DNA of 64,000 bases, taken from the NCBI GenBank assembly GCA_030762935.1, contig CM060887.1, positions 12,888,501-12,952,500 of the forward strand, in the 5' to 3' direction. Source of the DNA: Hymenopus coronatus (taxonomy: Eukaryota; Arthropoda; Insecta; Mantodea; Hymenopodidae). The notes beneath the pieces are model-generated. The model was not told the origin of the DNA. It made no database searches and saw only the letters and a program-made list of their open reading frames with translations. This document shows positions 22,041 to 32,370 of the stretch, one piece after another (position 1 is the stretch's first letter; the number at the start of each line of letters is the position of its first letter). The position numbers and the translations under genes are program-made.

Positions 22041-22906
22041 ACTTTCTCTATACGTACTATGCACATAGTGTATAGAGAAGGTATTCTAATGCACCCAAAA
22101 ATTGGATACAGAGATTTCACCGGAAATACATGTTTTAAGACACCCTGAATACAAAAATGCATTTTTAGAAAAATGTCCGCGCGTGTGTGTGTGTCTGTCT
22201 GTCTGTCTGTATGTGTGTGTAGGTGTCTGTGGGCAGCATAGCTCAAAAACGAAAAGACCGTTAAACGCAAAACTTGATATTTAATGCGACACGAAGGTTT
22301 TCAAGAAAATCCCTCACCCTAAACTACCCTTCACATGGAAAAATTTTCGAAAATTTTTTATTCTAAAAATTGGCTCTAACGATTTTGATTAAAATATCGT
22401 ATATTAAAGATATATACCTGAAAAATAATATGTATATTTTGAATTTTCTGGAAATAGCCTCTGAAAACTACTTCATTCTAGATGAATTTTACGGAATTGT
22501 GTACAACTGGTAAACCGTAAGAGATACACAAAAAATTACCACACAAAAATTGTAGAGCACATTAAAATACACAATTTATGTTATATACATTTTTTTGTGG
22601 AGTTGGTCGTTTTTTTAGATATTCCTTGTTTTTGGTTTCAGCCTTTAAAAACATACTTTTCTCATACAGGAATTTGTCAAGTCGTGTCCATATAAACAAA
22701 GGAACTTCAGTCACATAGCAACCAGGTTTGGACTATCACTTTAACCTATGTTACTCCCTTATTTCGCTTCTATTTACAAGGAAACAAGTAATAAGACTAT
22801 TTCTGCTAATTTTTTCTCGATTAGCATGAAGTAGATAGAAGCATAAGCTTTATAACAATAATTTGTAACAGATGTAGAGAAAGTCATGCGAATGGAACAC
22901 ATAAGA
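22041..22906 (+). repeat. Family H copy, full length (866 bp), in tandem
   Basis: It follows the previous copy after a single shared TTTTT. The 5' hairpin ACTTTCTCTATACGTACTAT / GCACATAGTGTATAGAGAAGG is complete. The microsatellite slot contains GTGTGTGTGTCTGTCTGTCT. The 3' end is GATGTAGAGAAAGTCATGCG...CATAAGA. Confidence 0.92.
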
Positions 22907-23169
22907 TTTTTTTTATTTTATTCTCATTTCTTTTGTTTTTGTGGTACTTATTTTCACACCAGTGTCCTGAGCCTCAACTTTTAAATCTTATAGTTTCATT
23001 TCAATATCTTTAAAACTTTGTGCCATTATACATATATCTCAGCAAAATCTAGATCTAATATGTCGTAAAATAATACCCATTGTATATCTATCTATAGCTT
23101 TGCTCGGCATATTATATAAAACAATCAAGAATAAGATAACATAACATGACTGGTTTTAGTGGAAAACAA

Positions 23170-23305
23170 TGTGATGTGTTCCATTCACACGAATTTCTCC
23201 ACATCTCTGTATTAAACGCTTATTCTTCTATCTACATCATATTAATCCAATAAACATTAGTAGAAAATGTCCTTATTACTTAGTCCCTTATAAGTAGAAG
23301 GGAAA
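23170..23305 (-). repeat. Family H fragment, 3' end only
   Basis: GTGATGTGTTCCATTCACAC and TTTCTCCACATCTCTG mark the family 3' end on the minus strand. It breaks off at AAGTAGAAGGGAAAA, where a second minus copy begins. Confidence 0.75.
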
Positions 23306-24458
23306 ATATCTAATATGTTCCATTCACTGATGTCCCCTAGCTGTTCGGTAAACAAACCTTTTATTCAAAACATTAATCTGTTATCTACATCATGTTAATC
23401 AAGATGAACATAAGCAGAATTAGTCTTATTACTAGCTCCTTGTAAGAGAATGGAAATAAAATGCGCAGGCTAAAACGATAGTCTCGTCCTTTAAAAGCCG
23501 GTCGCTATGCGAAACAATTGAAATTCCAATCTCTTTGCTCGCCAGGAGTAAACAAACGAGGAACGAGAAGAAAGATATCTTTCCGGTTTCTAAAACTGAA
23601 ACCAATAATCCGGAATATCTTGAAAACGGTTAACGCTTTATTATGAATGTCATAAATTGTGTGTTTTGATGGGATCTATATTTTTTGTGTAGCAAGTTTT
23701 TGTATAAATCTTACGGTTTGCCAGTTATACAAAAGTCAGCCAGAATGAAGAAATCTTCATAGGCTATTCCCAGAAAATTCAAGATATACATTTGGTTTGT
23801 TATAAAAATATCTTAAACATAAGATATTTTAATCAAAATCGTTAGAGCCATTTTTGAGAAAAAAAAAACATTTCCAAAAATGTTCCATGTATAGAGTAGT
23901 TGAGTTTGGGGGGGGGGATTTTCTTGAACATCTTCGTGCCACATCCTTGGAACTTAATTATCAAGTTTGGTATTTAACAGTCTTTTCGTTTTAGAGCTGT
24001 GCTGCCCACGGACACACACAAAATGTAAATGAAAATGGCATGTTATTTATGGACGCTCTTTATCTAATGTGGTTCTCTGAGTCCCATTCTAAATTGGGCG
24101 TGAAAGACCGCTTAATTTTGCTCAGAGACCTATCTATCAGACTTGAAGTTCTTTTACGTGCCGTAAATCTACGACACGGGACCAACGGCTTTGTTTCCCT
24201 TCCGAAGGCAGCCATTATAAGGATTTTTACACCCGAAAAAACCATTGGCCTCCATCGGGTTTGAACCCGCGACCTTGGGTATATGAAGTTAACATGGTAG
24301 CCACTACACCACGGAGGACGACAACACCACACTCGGGACATTTTTCTAATTTTTGGGGGTGTCAAAACATGTATTTCCGGTGAAATCTCCTTATCGAATT
24401 TTTGGGCACAATACAAAATCTTCTCTATACACTATGTACGAGTACGTGTAGAGAAAAT
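23306..24458 (-). repeat. Family H copy interrupted by a SINE
   Basis: From a decayed 3' end (TAATATGTTCCATTCACTG) it reads through CAGTTATACAAAAGTCAGCC and a GGGGGGGGG tract to the microsatellite slot (GGACACACACAAA). There a SINE is inserted; the copy resumes at about 24345 and ends GTACGTGTAGAGAAAAT. Confidence 0.85.
24026..24328 (-). repeat. Main SINE, full length
   Basis: On the minus strand it starts CCTCCGTGGTGTAGTGGCTA and has a good B-box, GCGGGTTCAAACCCGATGG. Next is TTTTTTCGGGTGTAAAAATC, then the diverged core CTTATAATGGCTGCCTTCGG, GGTCCCGTGTCGTAGATTTA, GGCACGTAAAAGAACTTCAA, and the tail AAAGAGCGTCCATAAATAAC. The insertion sits in the CA tract of a family H copy, which obscures the duplication. 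Confidence 0.88.
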
Positions 24459-24860
24459 AAAAAGGAGAATAAAATTGCTCTAAACACGAGTGGCATACAC
24501 TATTTTTAGACATTCCTTAAATGTATAGATATATTATAGATTAGAAATAGTTTGTTTTACCTATTTCTTGATGACTTGATGCTTAACATGCTGCGATGTT
24601 CAGTTATTACGTTTGTTAGCATTTATTGACAACATGAGTCACAAAATACTATATAACGGAGGGAGTGAAATTAATAAAACGATGAAAATAATGTAACAAC
24701 ATTTTAGTTTATTAATAGGTGGTAGGTTTCACTAAACTTAGTAATAATTTTTTTTAAAAAAAAAAAACATGTTTATTGTGCAATTACTGCAATTTGAAAT
24801 TGTTATTTCTTGGTTAGAGGAGGTAGGAATTTAAGCACTGGTTATATGATTTATTATAGG
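24459..24860. other. Unassigned AT-rich stretch
   Basis: No gene or element recognised. Contains an A-run around 24755. Confidence 0.35.
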
Positions 24861-24861
24861 T

Positions 24862-25047
24862 TCACTGTTTTCTTGACTTTCTTGAGAGTAATTGTAACTT
24901 TGCTCTGTCCGCTGCTTGCAAAATGTCCTCTGGTTCTGCACATCCCATGTTAACATTTATATCATCCGCCATTTTGTGGATCGATACAAGCATTCTATAA
25001 GTTACGATCACGGCCTCATTCAAGTAGGCCGTGATCACATCCAGCAA
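24862..25047 (-). pseudogene. Unidentified coding fragment (possibly tyrosine-recombinase N-terminus)
   Basis: The minus-strand frame of 61 codons reads VITAYLNEAVIVTYRMLVSI and then MADDINVNMGCAEPEDIL, ending RAKLQLLSRKSRKQ. The composition is protein-like. The ending L-L-S-x-K-S-R-K-Q resembles the start of the core-binding region in Crypton-like or other tyrosine recombinases (LP-x-KSRxxYxxxY), but the frame stops at that point, so this is a weak suggestion. The plus strand has a short palindrome CACGGCCTCATTCAAGTAGG/CCGTG within it. It lies beside LINE sequence and between two copies of a ~165 bp direct repeat. Confidence 0.3.
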
Positions 25048-25091
25048 GAATCCGAAGTGACTACATTGTAGAGTTATAATTTTATAACATT

Positions 25092-25262
25092 AAGTGACAT
25101 AATTTTCCACTTTTAACACTACTGACATCTGGCAAAAGCCTGGCGTTCACCAGCAGCTGTCTAAAACTTTGATTAAGGAAAAACACTCAAACTTACGCGC
25201 CCTTTCATAGTTTAAAAGGATGATCGTAAGTGACCTTCCATGTTATACAATTCATTAAGGGC
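25092..25262 (+). repeat. Direct repeat, copy 1
   Basis: GTGACATAATTTTCCACTTT, AAAACTTTGATTAAGGAAAA and AAAAGGATGATCGTAAGTG are repeated, in the same order and orientation, at 27272-27428. Confidence 0.75.
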
Positions 25263-25282
25263 ATGTATTAGGGATTTAGGCA

Positions 25283-26400
25283 ACATGACATTCTTCTTAG
25301 GAAAATGGAAAAATATGGGGTGAAAGGAGTGTCCTTGAATATATTTAAATCATACTTAAATGATCGAAAGCAGAAGGTAGTAATAAGAGGTAAAGAGTCT
25401 CAGGTTGTTGATGTAGATATTGGAGTACCACAAGGTTCTGTGTTGGGGCCAGTGTTATTTCTAATAATGATGAATGATGTTCAGAAATGCTCAGTCTCTC
25501 ATATGGTTGCTTATGCAGACGACACAACTTTCCTCAACATAAACAACGATTTGGATTTACTTGCGCAGTCTGTAAACTTAAACATGCAACAGGTGAAGAA
25601 ATGGTTGGATCTAAATGGTTTTTACCTCAATGAAAACAAGACACAAAACATCATGTTTACACTAAAAAAGTGCAGAGGTAAATTTAATACAACTGAAAAT
25701 GTAAAACTGCTGGGAATAAATATTGACAATAATCTTTCTTGGAACACACACATTGACTTCGTCTGTAGTAAACCATCCCGTACAGTATTTATGCTAGCTA
25801 ACTTGAACAAATTAGTGCCAAAAGAATATGTAAGGGCGGCCTATTTTTCCTTTTTCCAAAGTATATATAGATATGGTTTAATACTATGGGGTAGCAGTTC
25901 CAGGATTTCTGAGGTACTTATTATTCAAAAAAAAGTTGTGAGAATGTTAACTTCTCCCCACAGAAAAGAACATTGCAAACCTCTTTTTAAGATTGCTGAA
26001 ATTCCCACATGTATATGATGTTTTAGTTTATATTAAAGAAAATGTAGATATGCACACAAAAAGAAATGAAATACATACATATCATACAAGAAATAATAAC
26101 AAAATAGAAATGCCTTTTCAGAGACTTCAGAAAACAGCCAAATTTTATAAAACCATAGGAATTCAATTATATAACAGCTTGCCCATTGAAATAAAAAACT
26201 ACAGTTTAAATAGATTTAAAGACAGAATGTATAAATGGCTGATAGAATACCCATGCTATAGTTTACAGAAATGTCAGAATGAATTGTGTCGGATGTCTTG
26301 TACATAGTCTATAAGTATATAGTTTCTAAGCTCTATTTAGGATATAGGACAAAGTCTATTGTAATTCATGTAATTACCTAATGACGGATAATAAATTATT
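25283..26400 (+). pseudogene. 5'-truncated CR1/Jockey-type LINE (reverse transcriptase C-terminal half)
   Basis: The frame at 25305-26018 begins MEKYGVKGVSLNIFKSYLND (before RT motif 4). It carries GVPQGSVLGPVLFLIMMND and the catalytic YADD box in VAYADDTTFLN (about 25509). It then has LNENKTQNIMF, KLLGINIDNNLSWNTHID and the thumb region to LFKIAEIPTC. A frameshift near 26000 moves coding to the next frame (HVYDVLVYIKEN, TIGIQLYNSLPIEIKNYSLN). The 3' UTR ends in ATAATAAATTATTATTATTA, a LINE-type microsatellite tail. Endonuclease and RT palm start are missing. It is the best-preserved RT here, with a single apparent frame break. Confidence 0.88.
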
Positions 26401-27271
26401 ATTATTACTGAAAGTTTGAAATTCCAAACTAATAATGTTAACTTTTTGCAATTTATAACACATGTGTAATATAATGCAAATAAGTTGCAGTGAAAATTTC
26501 ATCTATTTTGTTGTAATTGTTTGGCAATGATGGTGAAATTTGCTAGTGTTTTTGTCACGTCGCTAAAGTCCCTTGCGAAAAAAAAAATTAAAATGTTGCT
26601 CTAATATTTAAATTCTAGGTTCTACGTTTTGAAATTACCCTAAGTTTCTGTGTGTCTGCTTTGGTTTAGATTCCAAATTTTTTTTAAAGTCTTAATGTGA
26701 TTTTTTTGTCATGAAAATGTAAATTTTGTAGTTGAAAATTGAAAACATAGGCTTAAATACATCTGGCAGTAAAACTAACCCAATTTTTATTCAATGTACC
26801 TCTGTGAACATCTACAGAAAGTTTTATTTGTGCGACAGAAAAACTGCTCCACAAGGAACATTTTACAGGAAGAAAAAATGCTGAAAATATCAATAGCGAA
26901 AAATCAAGCAACGATTTGAATGCATGGCCGACATTAAAATCCACAAATTGGTAGGTTTGACCTTCAGTTTTCTTTTTTCTCCCCTCTGCTGCTGCTGCCG
27001 CCATTTCTGTCCTTTTCTTCTTGCATTGCTGCTTTGCTCCTGCACAACCTCTCATTTTATTTTGTATGATGTGAATGATATCTTGTCGAACTAAATTTTT
27101 TTTTGCCGAATCCAGAAAACAGTTTCGCCTCTAATATTTTGCTATGGTGGTTAAGGCATTTAAAATATGGTAACCTTTTTGTATTGAGGAATGTTTTAAA
27201 TTATTTTATGGAATTAAAATAAAAAGTTGATATTTTGTGATTTTTTTTTTCATGAAATTTCACCCTTGAGT
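26401..27271. other. Unassigned stretch between direct repeats
   Basis: AT-rich, with several A and T runs. A 100-codon minus-strand frame (26753-27055) has a low-complexity start (alanine and lysine runs) and a hydrophobic middle; I see no family signature and do not call it a gene. Confidence 0.35.
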
Positions 27272-27428
27272 GACATAATTTTCTAGTTTTAACACTTATG
27301 ATATCTGGTAAAGGCCCTACTTTTACTAGCAAACTGTCTAACATTTTGATTGAGGAAAAACCGTCATGCCCTTCCATAGTTCAAAAGGATGATCGTTGTT
27401 GACTTTCCATCCTATACAATTCATTGAA
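27272..27428 (+). repeat. Direct repeat, copy 2
   Basis: GTGACATAATTTTCTAGTTT, AACATTTTGATTGAGGAAAA, CAAAAGGATGATCGTTGTTG and CCTATACAATTCATTGAAC parallel copy 1 at 25092-25262. Confidence 0.75.
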
Positions 27429-28077
27429 CATCAAAGAATAAGTGCCAAGTTGAAATTATTTCTTTCCTCAGCATTTTCCAGTTACAATAGCATTTGTCTG
27501 AAATGTACCACTTACTCTTGGTAAGTATTGGATAAAGTAATGGGTCCAGGACATTTGTTGGTGGCAAACAATTCGCAACATCTGGGTTCTCTTTGTTCTT
27601 GCTGTAGGAATTTCACGTGACCCATCAGCGCTTCCCGACATGTGTTCTATTAATAGGAGGACATTTGCCTGCGTGGCCACTAGCGTGCCAATTTCCTCAA
27701 GGAATATTCCTTATGTCGTGGGCAGATTCCCGTTCTTCTACGCAGTTTCCTGTTGAGCACGTGGTAATTTGTGCCAGAACACAGCCATTCATTCTGTTGA
27801 ACTAGACGCAAGCATGTATGCAGCAATTGCTCTATGAGGAGCATGAGGGAAATATTCCTGGACTGTGTAATAAATGTGTCAGAAACACACTTTTTAGTTT
27901 TTTACTTCTTATTTTGGGTAGAAAAACATTGCACTCGGCTAAAACTGCGTACACTTCCCGTACACGTCAGTCGCGGCAGTACTTTAATACAATCAAGAAA
28001 CACATATTATGATGGCTTATAATTGTGGACGATTTCATCAAGAATGTACTCAGTGAAGGTAGGAACTACTAACTAAC
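27429..28077. other. Unassigned stretch
   Basis: Somewhat less AT-rich than average. Overlapping short frames on both strands (27468-28022) have no recognisable domains. No transposon ends are seen. Confidence 0.35.
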
Positions 28078-28219
28078 TGAATTTTCTGGGAATAGCGTCT
28101 GAAGACCTCTTAATTCTGGATGAATTTTGCTTAACTGGTAAACCGTAAGAGATAGACAAAAACTTACTGCACATAAAATGTAGATCTCGTTAAAACACAC
28201 AACTTATGTCATACAGTTT
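28078..28219 (+). repeat. Family H internal fragment
   Basis: GAATTTTCTGGGAATAGCGT to CACAACTTATGTCATACAG matches the family interior, ending at a TTTT that is the left flank of the next copy. That next copy appears to have inserted at the family's internal T-run. Confidence 0.8.
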
Positions 28220-28220
28220 T

Positions 28221-28655
28221 ACTTTCTATAGTCCCGTATGTACAAAGTACATAGAGGATAGAGAAGATATTGCATCCCAACCAAAAATTCGATACCGAGA
28301 TTTCACCGAAAATACGCGTTTAAGGGTCCCCTGTATCCAAAAGGAGTATTTTCAGAAAAAAAATCCGTGTTTGTGTGGGTCCGTGAACACGATAACTCAA
28401 AAACGAAAAGTCGGTAAAGTACCAAATTTGGTATTTAAGATTTTCTTAAAAATGGCTCTAATGATATTGTTTAAAATACCGTATATTAAAGATATTTACA
28501 TGGCAGTAAAATGCATATCCCGAATTTTCTGCAAGTAATAAGATAATTTCTGTTAATGTTTATCTGGTTAGCGTGGAGTAGATTAAAAAATGAGCTTTTT
28601 AACAGTAATTTGTTACCGAGATGTAGAGAAAGTCGTGTGGATGGAACACATCAGA
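28221..28655 (+). repeat. Family H copy with internal deletion (435 bp)
   Basis: Both ends are present (ACTTTCTATAGTCCCGTATG...GATGTAGAGAAAGTCGTGTG...CATCAGA). A large central deletion joins AATTTTCTG to CAAGTAATAAGATAATTTCT. It shows that short deletion derivatives of the family exist. Confidence 0.85.
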
Positions 28656-28976
28656 TTTGTTTTATGTTTAATAGAATGTTTTGCCACTCGACAATCCCAT
28701 ATTGCTACTTTCAATAAAACAAATAAATCCGCGATATGCAACTCCTGTTGCTCTGCTGCTGTCATGTGAATGCCTCCATTCATATGTGCAAGTCCTTCAG
28801 TTGTTTTTAAGGTTGCAAGCAGTTGTACGGTTTCTACTGACAGCACTCGGTGTCGCAAAAGTGGCAATCAGGAACACGCGCATATAATGTTGTGTTCGGA
28901 CAGCTGCAGACGATACTGTGTCGCATAATGTTGCACAGAGATGATATTGCATTACACCCCCCCAAATCGAATGTGC
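28656..28976. other. Unassigned stretch
   Basis: About 320 bases, moderately GC-balanced, with overlapping short frames and no recognised element. Confidence 0.35.
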
Positions 28977-29754
28977 TCCATTCACATGACTTTCTCTACA
29001 TCGCTGTAACAAATTATTGTTAAAAAGCTTATTCTTCTATCTACTTTATGATAATCGGGATGAACATTAGCAGACCTTTTCTTTATTACTTGCTTTCTTG
29101 TAAGTAGAAGGAACATAAGGGAATACACGAGACTAAAACGAAAGTCAAATCTTTTAAAAGACGGTTGCCATGAGGTGAAATCTATGCAGAGCAAGGTTTA
29201 CAACTTTCCCTGTGAGAAAAGTTTAATACAAGGAATATCTCAGAAATGGTCAATTCAACGAAAAAAACGTAGGTATATGTCATAAATTGTGTTTATTGTA
29301 TAGTAAGTTTTTGTCTACCTTTTACGGTTTAATAGTTACGCAAAATTCATTCAGAATAAAGAGGTCTTTAGAGGCTATTCCAAGAAATTCAAGATATACA
29401 TTTTATTTGCTATATTAAATATCTTTCATATAGGTATTTTAATCAAAATCGTTAGAGCCATTTTTGAGAAAATCAAAATGTTCGACATTTTCCCCATGTA
29501 ATGGTTAGTTTGGAGTGGGGGGGATTTTTCTCAAAATCGTCGTGTCGCATGCTTGGAAGATACTAAACTTAAATACCAAGTTTGGTATATTACAGATTTT
29601 TCGTATTTGAGTTATCGTGTTCACAGACACACGGACCTTTTTCTGAAAATACTTTTTTTTTATATAGGAGACCCTAAAACGTGTATTTCATCGAAATTTT
29701 GGGTGAAATGCAATACCTTCTCTATACGCTATGCACATAGTAGTGTAGAAAAGT
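28977..29754 (-). repeat. Family H copy, full length (778 bp)
   Basis: Starts TCGAATGTGCTCCATTCACA and ends ATAGTAGTGTAGAAAAGT. The G-rich GGAGTGGGGGGGATTTTTCT tract and CAGACACACGGACC are in the usual places. Confidence 0.9.
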
Positions 29755-29799
29755 AAAAATTGATACCCATATTTCATTGGAAATATACAAAAGTACTTT

Positions 29800-30664
29800 T
29801 ACAACGTTTGGGGATGGATTCTTGACACCCAAACAAGAAAATGGATTCATATAAACATGCTCTAAAACGCTTCGTTTTCACGTTATCAAAATTTTAATGA
29901 AAGTCACTTTCAACGGCTTTTTGGGTCCAGCCTAATAAGTTAATTTATTTAAGCACTCATTATTAGAAGGCTTTTACCCATTTTACCCTGCATAGTTGGC
30001 CTTGTGTTGCCATGGCTACTTGTTAACATTTGTCATTTACCAGATGTGTAATACATTTCCCCAACACACCTTACAAGTACTGTCTACAGGGATTTCATTC
30101 AGAACACTCTCCCAGATTTATTAGAAAATGTACCTCTGAAAATAAGAAACTTGTGGCTTATGCATGATACTCTAGCACATTTTAGTCTCATTGTTCGAGA
30201 TGCACTGGCAGGTATCTAGCATGACAAATGGATAGGTAGATGAGGACCACTTCCATGGCCTGCACATTCCCCTGACCTCAATCTTTTGGATTTTTATCTT
30301 TTGGGGCCACCTTAAACAATTAGTTTATGCAACAGACATCCCGGATGAAGAAACTCTTAATCTACATGTCGTGCGAGCCTGCAAAATCATACACCGACTG
30401 GGAGTATTTGACATTCCATGCTTCAACGAGTGCATGCGTGTCTAGACGCAAGAGGAGAGCATTAGGATCATTTTCTGTAAGTGGTGTTTGTGTGGAACAC
30501 CTCCTAACAAGCTGAGTACGTCAAAAATAGAATGTGTCACTTTAAAATGTTTTGATTAATAGCATTTTGAACCTCAATAAATCGAGAATGAAGGGTTTTA
30601 GGACATGTGTTTATATGAAGATTTTTCTTGTTTTGATGTAAGGAACCTGTCCCCAAACTTTGTA
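29800..30664 (+). mobile_element. DUF4817-type DDE transposon with TIRs (865 bp)
   Basis: The ends pair as TACAACGTTTGGGGATGGAT at the left and, reverse-complemented from the right, TACAAAGTTTGGGGACAGGT. The coding remnant on the plus strand reads DFIQNTLPDLLENVPLKIRN, then LWLMHDTLAHFSLIVRDAL (second catalytic Asp block, normally MHDGAPAHF). After stops come PLPWPAHSPDLNLLDFYLLG (third Asp block) and C-terminal scraps near 30330-30510. The N-terminal half is deleted. It sits beside a short family H scrap (29761-29798) and is followed closely by a family H copy. Confidence 0.82.
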
Positions 30665-30711
30665 AAGACATTTTTAAATGACTGTATATTTTGAAGCCCC
30701 TAAATAAAAAA

Positions 30712-31415
30712 TCTGATGTGTACCATTCACATGACTTTCTCTATATCCCTGCAACAAATTATTCTTAAAAAGCTTATACTTCTATTAACTTCATGCTAAT
30801 CAGTAAAACATTAGCAGAAATAGCCATATTACTTGCTTCCTTATAAGTAGGAGCGAAATAAGGGAGTACCATAGGTTAAATTGATAATCAAAAGCTGGTT
30901 GTTATGTCACTGAAGTTCCTTTGTTTGTATGGGCAGCAGTTGACAAATTCCTGTATGAGAAATGTATAAGTTTTTCATAGCAGAAACCAAAAATAAGGAA
31001 TGTCACAAAAACGACGAACTCCACGAAAAAAATATATATAACATAAATTGTGTGTTTTAACGTGCTCTACATTTTTTGTGTAGTAAGTTTTTGTCCATCT
31101 CTTACGGTTTAGCAGTTATTCAAAATTTAGTAAAATTCATCCAGAATAAACTACTCTTCAGAGGCTATTCCCAGAAAATTCAAGATGTACATTTTATTTG
31201 TCAGGTAAATATCTTTAATATACGAAACTTGAATCAAAATCGTTAGAGCCATTTTTGAGAAAATCAAAATTTTCGAAAAAACGTTCCATGTAAAGGGTGG
31301 TTTGGGGTGGGGGGATTTTTCTCAAAATCTTCGTGTCGCAACCCTGGAAGATACTAAACTTAAATACCTAGTTTGGTATTTTACCTACTTTTCGTTTTTG
31401 AGTTATCGTGTTCAC

Positions 31416-31468
<53 letters not shown>

Positions 31469-31604
31469 CCTTTTTCCCAATATGCTTTTTTTAGATAAAG
31501 GGGACCCTAAAACTTATATTTCCGGTGAAATCTCGGTATCGAATTTTTTGGTGGAGTGCAATACATTCTCTATACACTATGTACACATTGCCTATAGAGA
31601 AAGT
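30712..31604 (-). repeat. Family H copy, full length (893 bp)
   Basis: Begins TCTGATGTGTACCATTCACA after AAAAA and ends TGCCTATAGAGAAAGT followed by AAAAA. It holds an expanded (CA)n at 31420-31465. It shares its outer A-run with the truncated plus copy on its right. Confidence 0.92.
31420..31465. repeat. (CA)n microsatellite inside family H
   Basis: A run of about 23 CA units within the copy at 30712-31604, just before the GGACCTTTTT motif, the same place as in other copies. Confidence 0.95.
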
Positions 31605-31611
31605 AAAAATT

Positions 31612-32162
31612 AAAGAGGTACGTGTGTGTTCGTAACAACATAACTCAAAAGTGTCCATTCCAAAGATGCGACACGAAGATGTCTAAGAAAGTTCCCACCC
31701 AAATCTACCCTTTACAAGGAACATTTTTTCGAAACTTTATATTTTTCAAAAACGGCTCTTAACGATTTTGATTAAATACGACACATTTAAGATATTTAAA
31801 AGCAACTAAAATGTACATAAAAGATTCTATGAATAGCCTCCGAGGTTCATTTCATTTAGAAGGAATTTTATATGTTATATAACTTTTGTGCCATTTTCGA
31901 TATATCCGTTGCTCATACTTTTGTCATTCTTTTAAAATCCTGTCGACATTCAATTGCTGCTCACGATTGTATGGAAAGAATGATGGATTTTAAGGCCATC
32001 AGATAACATCCAGTTCTTAAACATTTTATTATGGATATTCGTTTTGTGCGTATAACGAAATGTGTAATGTAGCGAAGCTTTATCTCAATTGCAATGAAGT
32101 AGACAGAAAAATAAGCGTTTATATGAAGCACAGCGAAGGTTATGTGAATGGAATATATCAGA
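31612..32162 (+). repeat. Family H copy, 5' truncated and diverged
   Basis: Starts at GAGGTACGTGTGTGTTCGTA and follows the family (AAAGATGCGACACGAAGATG, GAACATTTTTTCG, AACGGCTC) to a weak 3' end GTTATGTGAATGGAATATATCAGA. It is more decayed than neighbours, so probably older. Confidence 0.7.
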
Positions 32163-32370
32163 TTTTGTTGTTTCCTCACACTGGTGTGTGACGTAACGTG
32201 TGTTGAATATTTGGTGGAAGGCATTAGGCCTTTCTTGACGGAAGAGTTACACACAATAGTAGTACATTATACAAGATTGTAGTTGAAGTAATTAAGAGGC
32301 GAGTTTTGTCGCAATTAACAGTGAGGTAGTGGAACTGATTGAAATTGAAATCTCTGCATTTATTATTTTA

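Noticed and set aside
26753..27055. 100-codon minus-strand frame with alanine and lysine runs
   Set aside because: Low-complexity start, no domain, no splice or repeat context; I could not support a gene.
25092..27428. An LTR retrotransposon bounded by the direct repeats
   Set aside because: No TG...CA ends, primer-binding site, gag, protease or integrase sequence is visible, and the RT inside is of LINE type.
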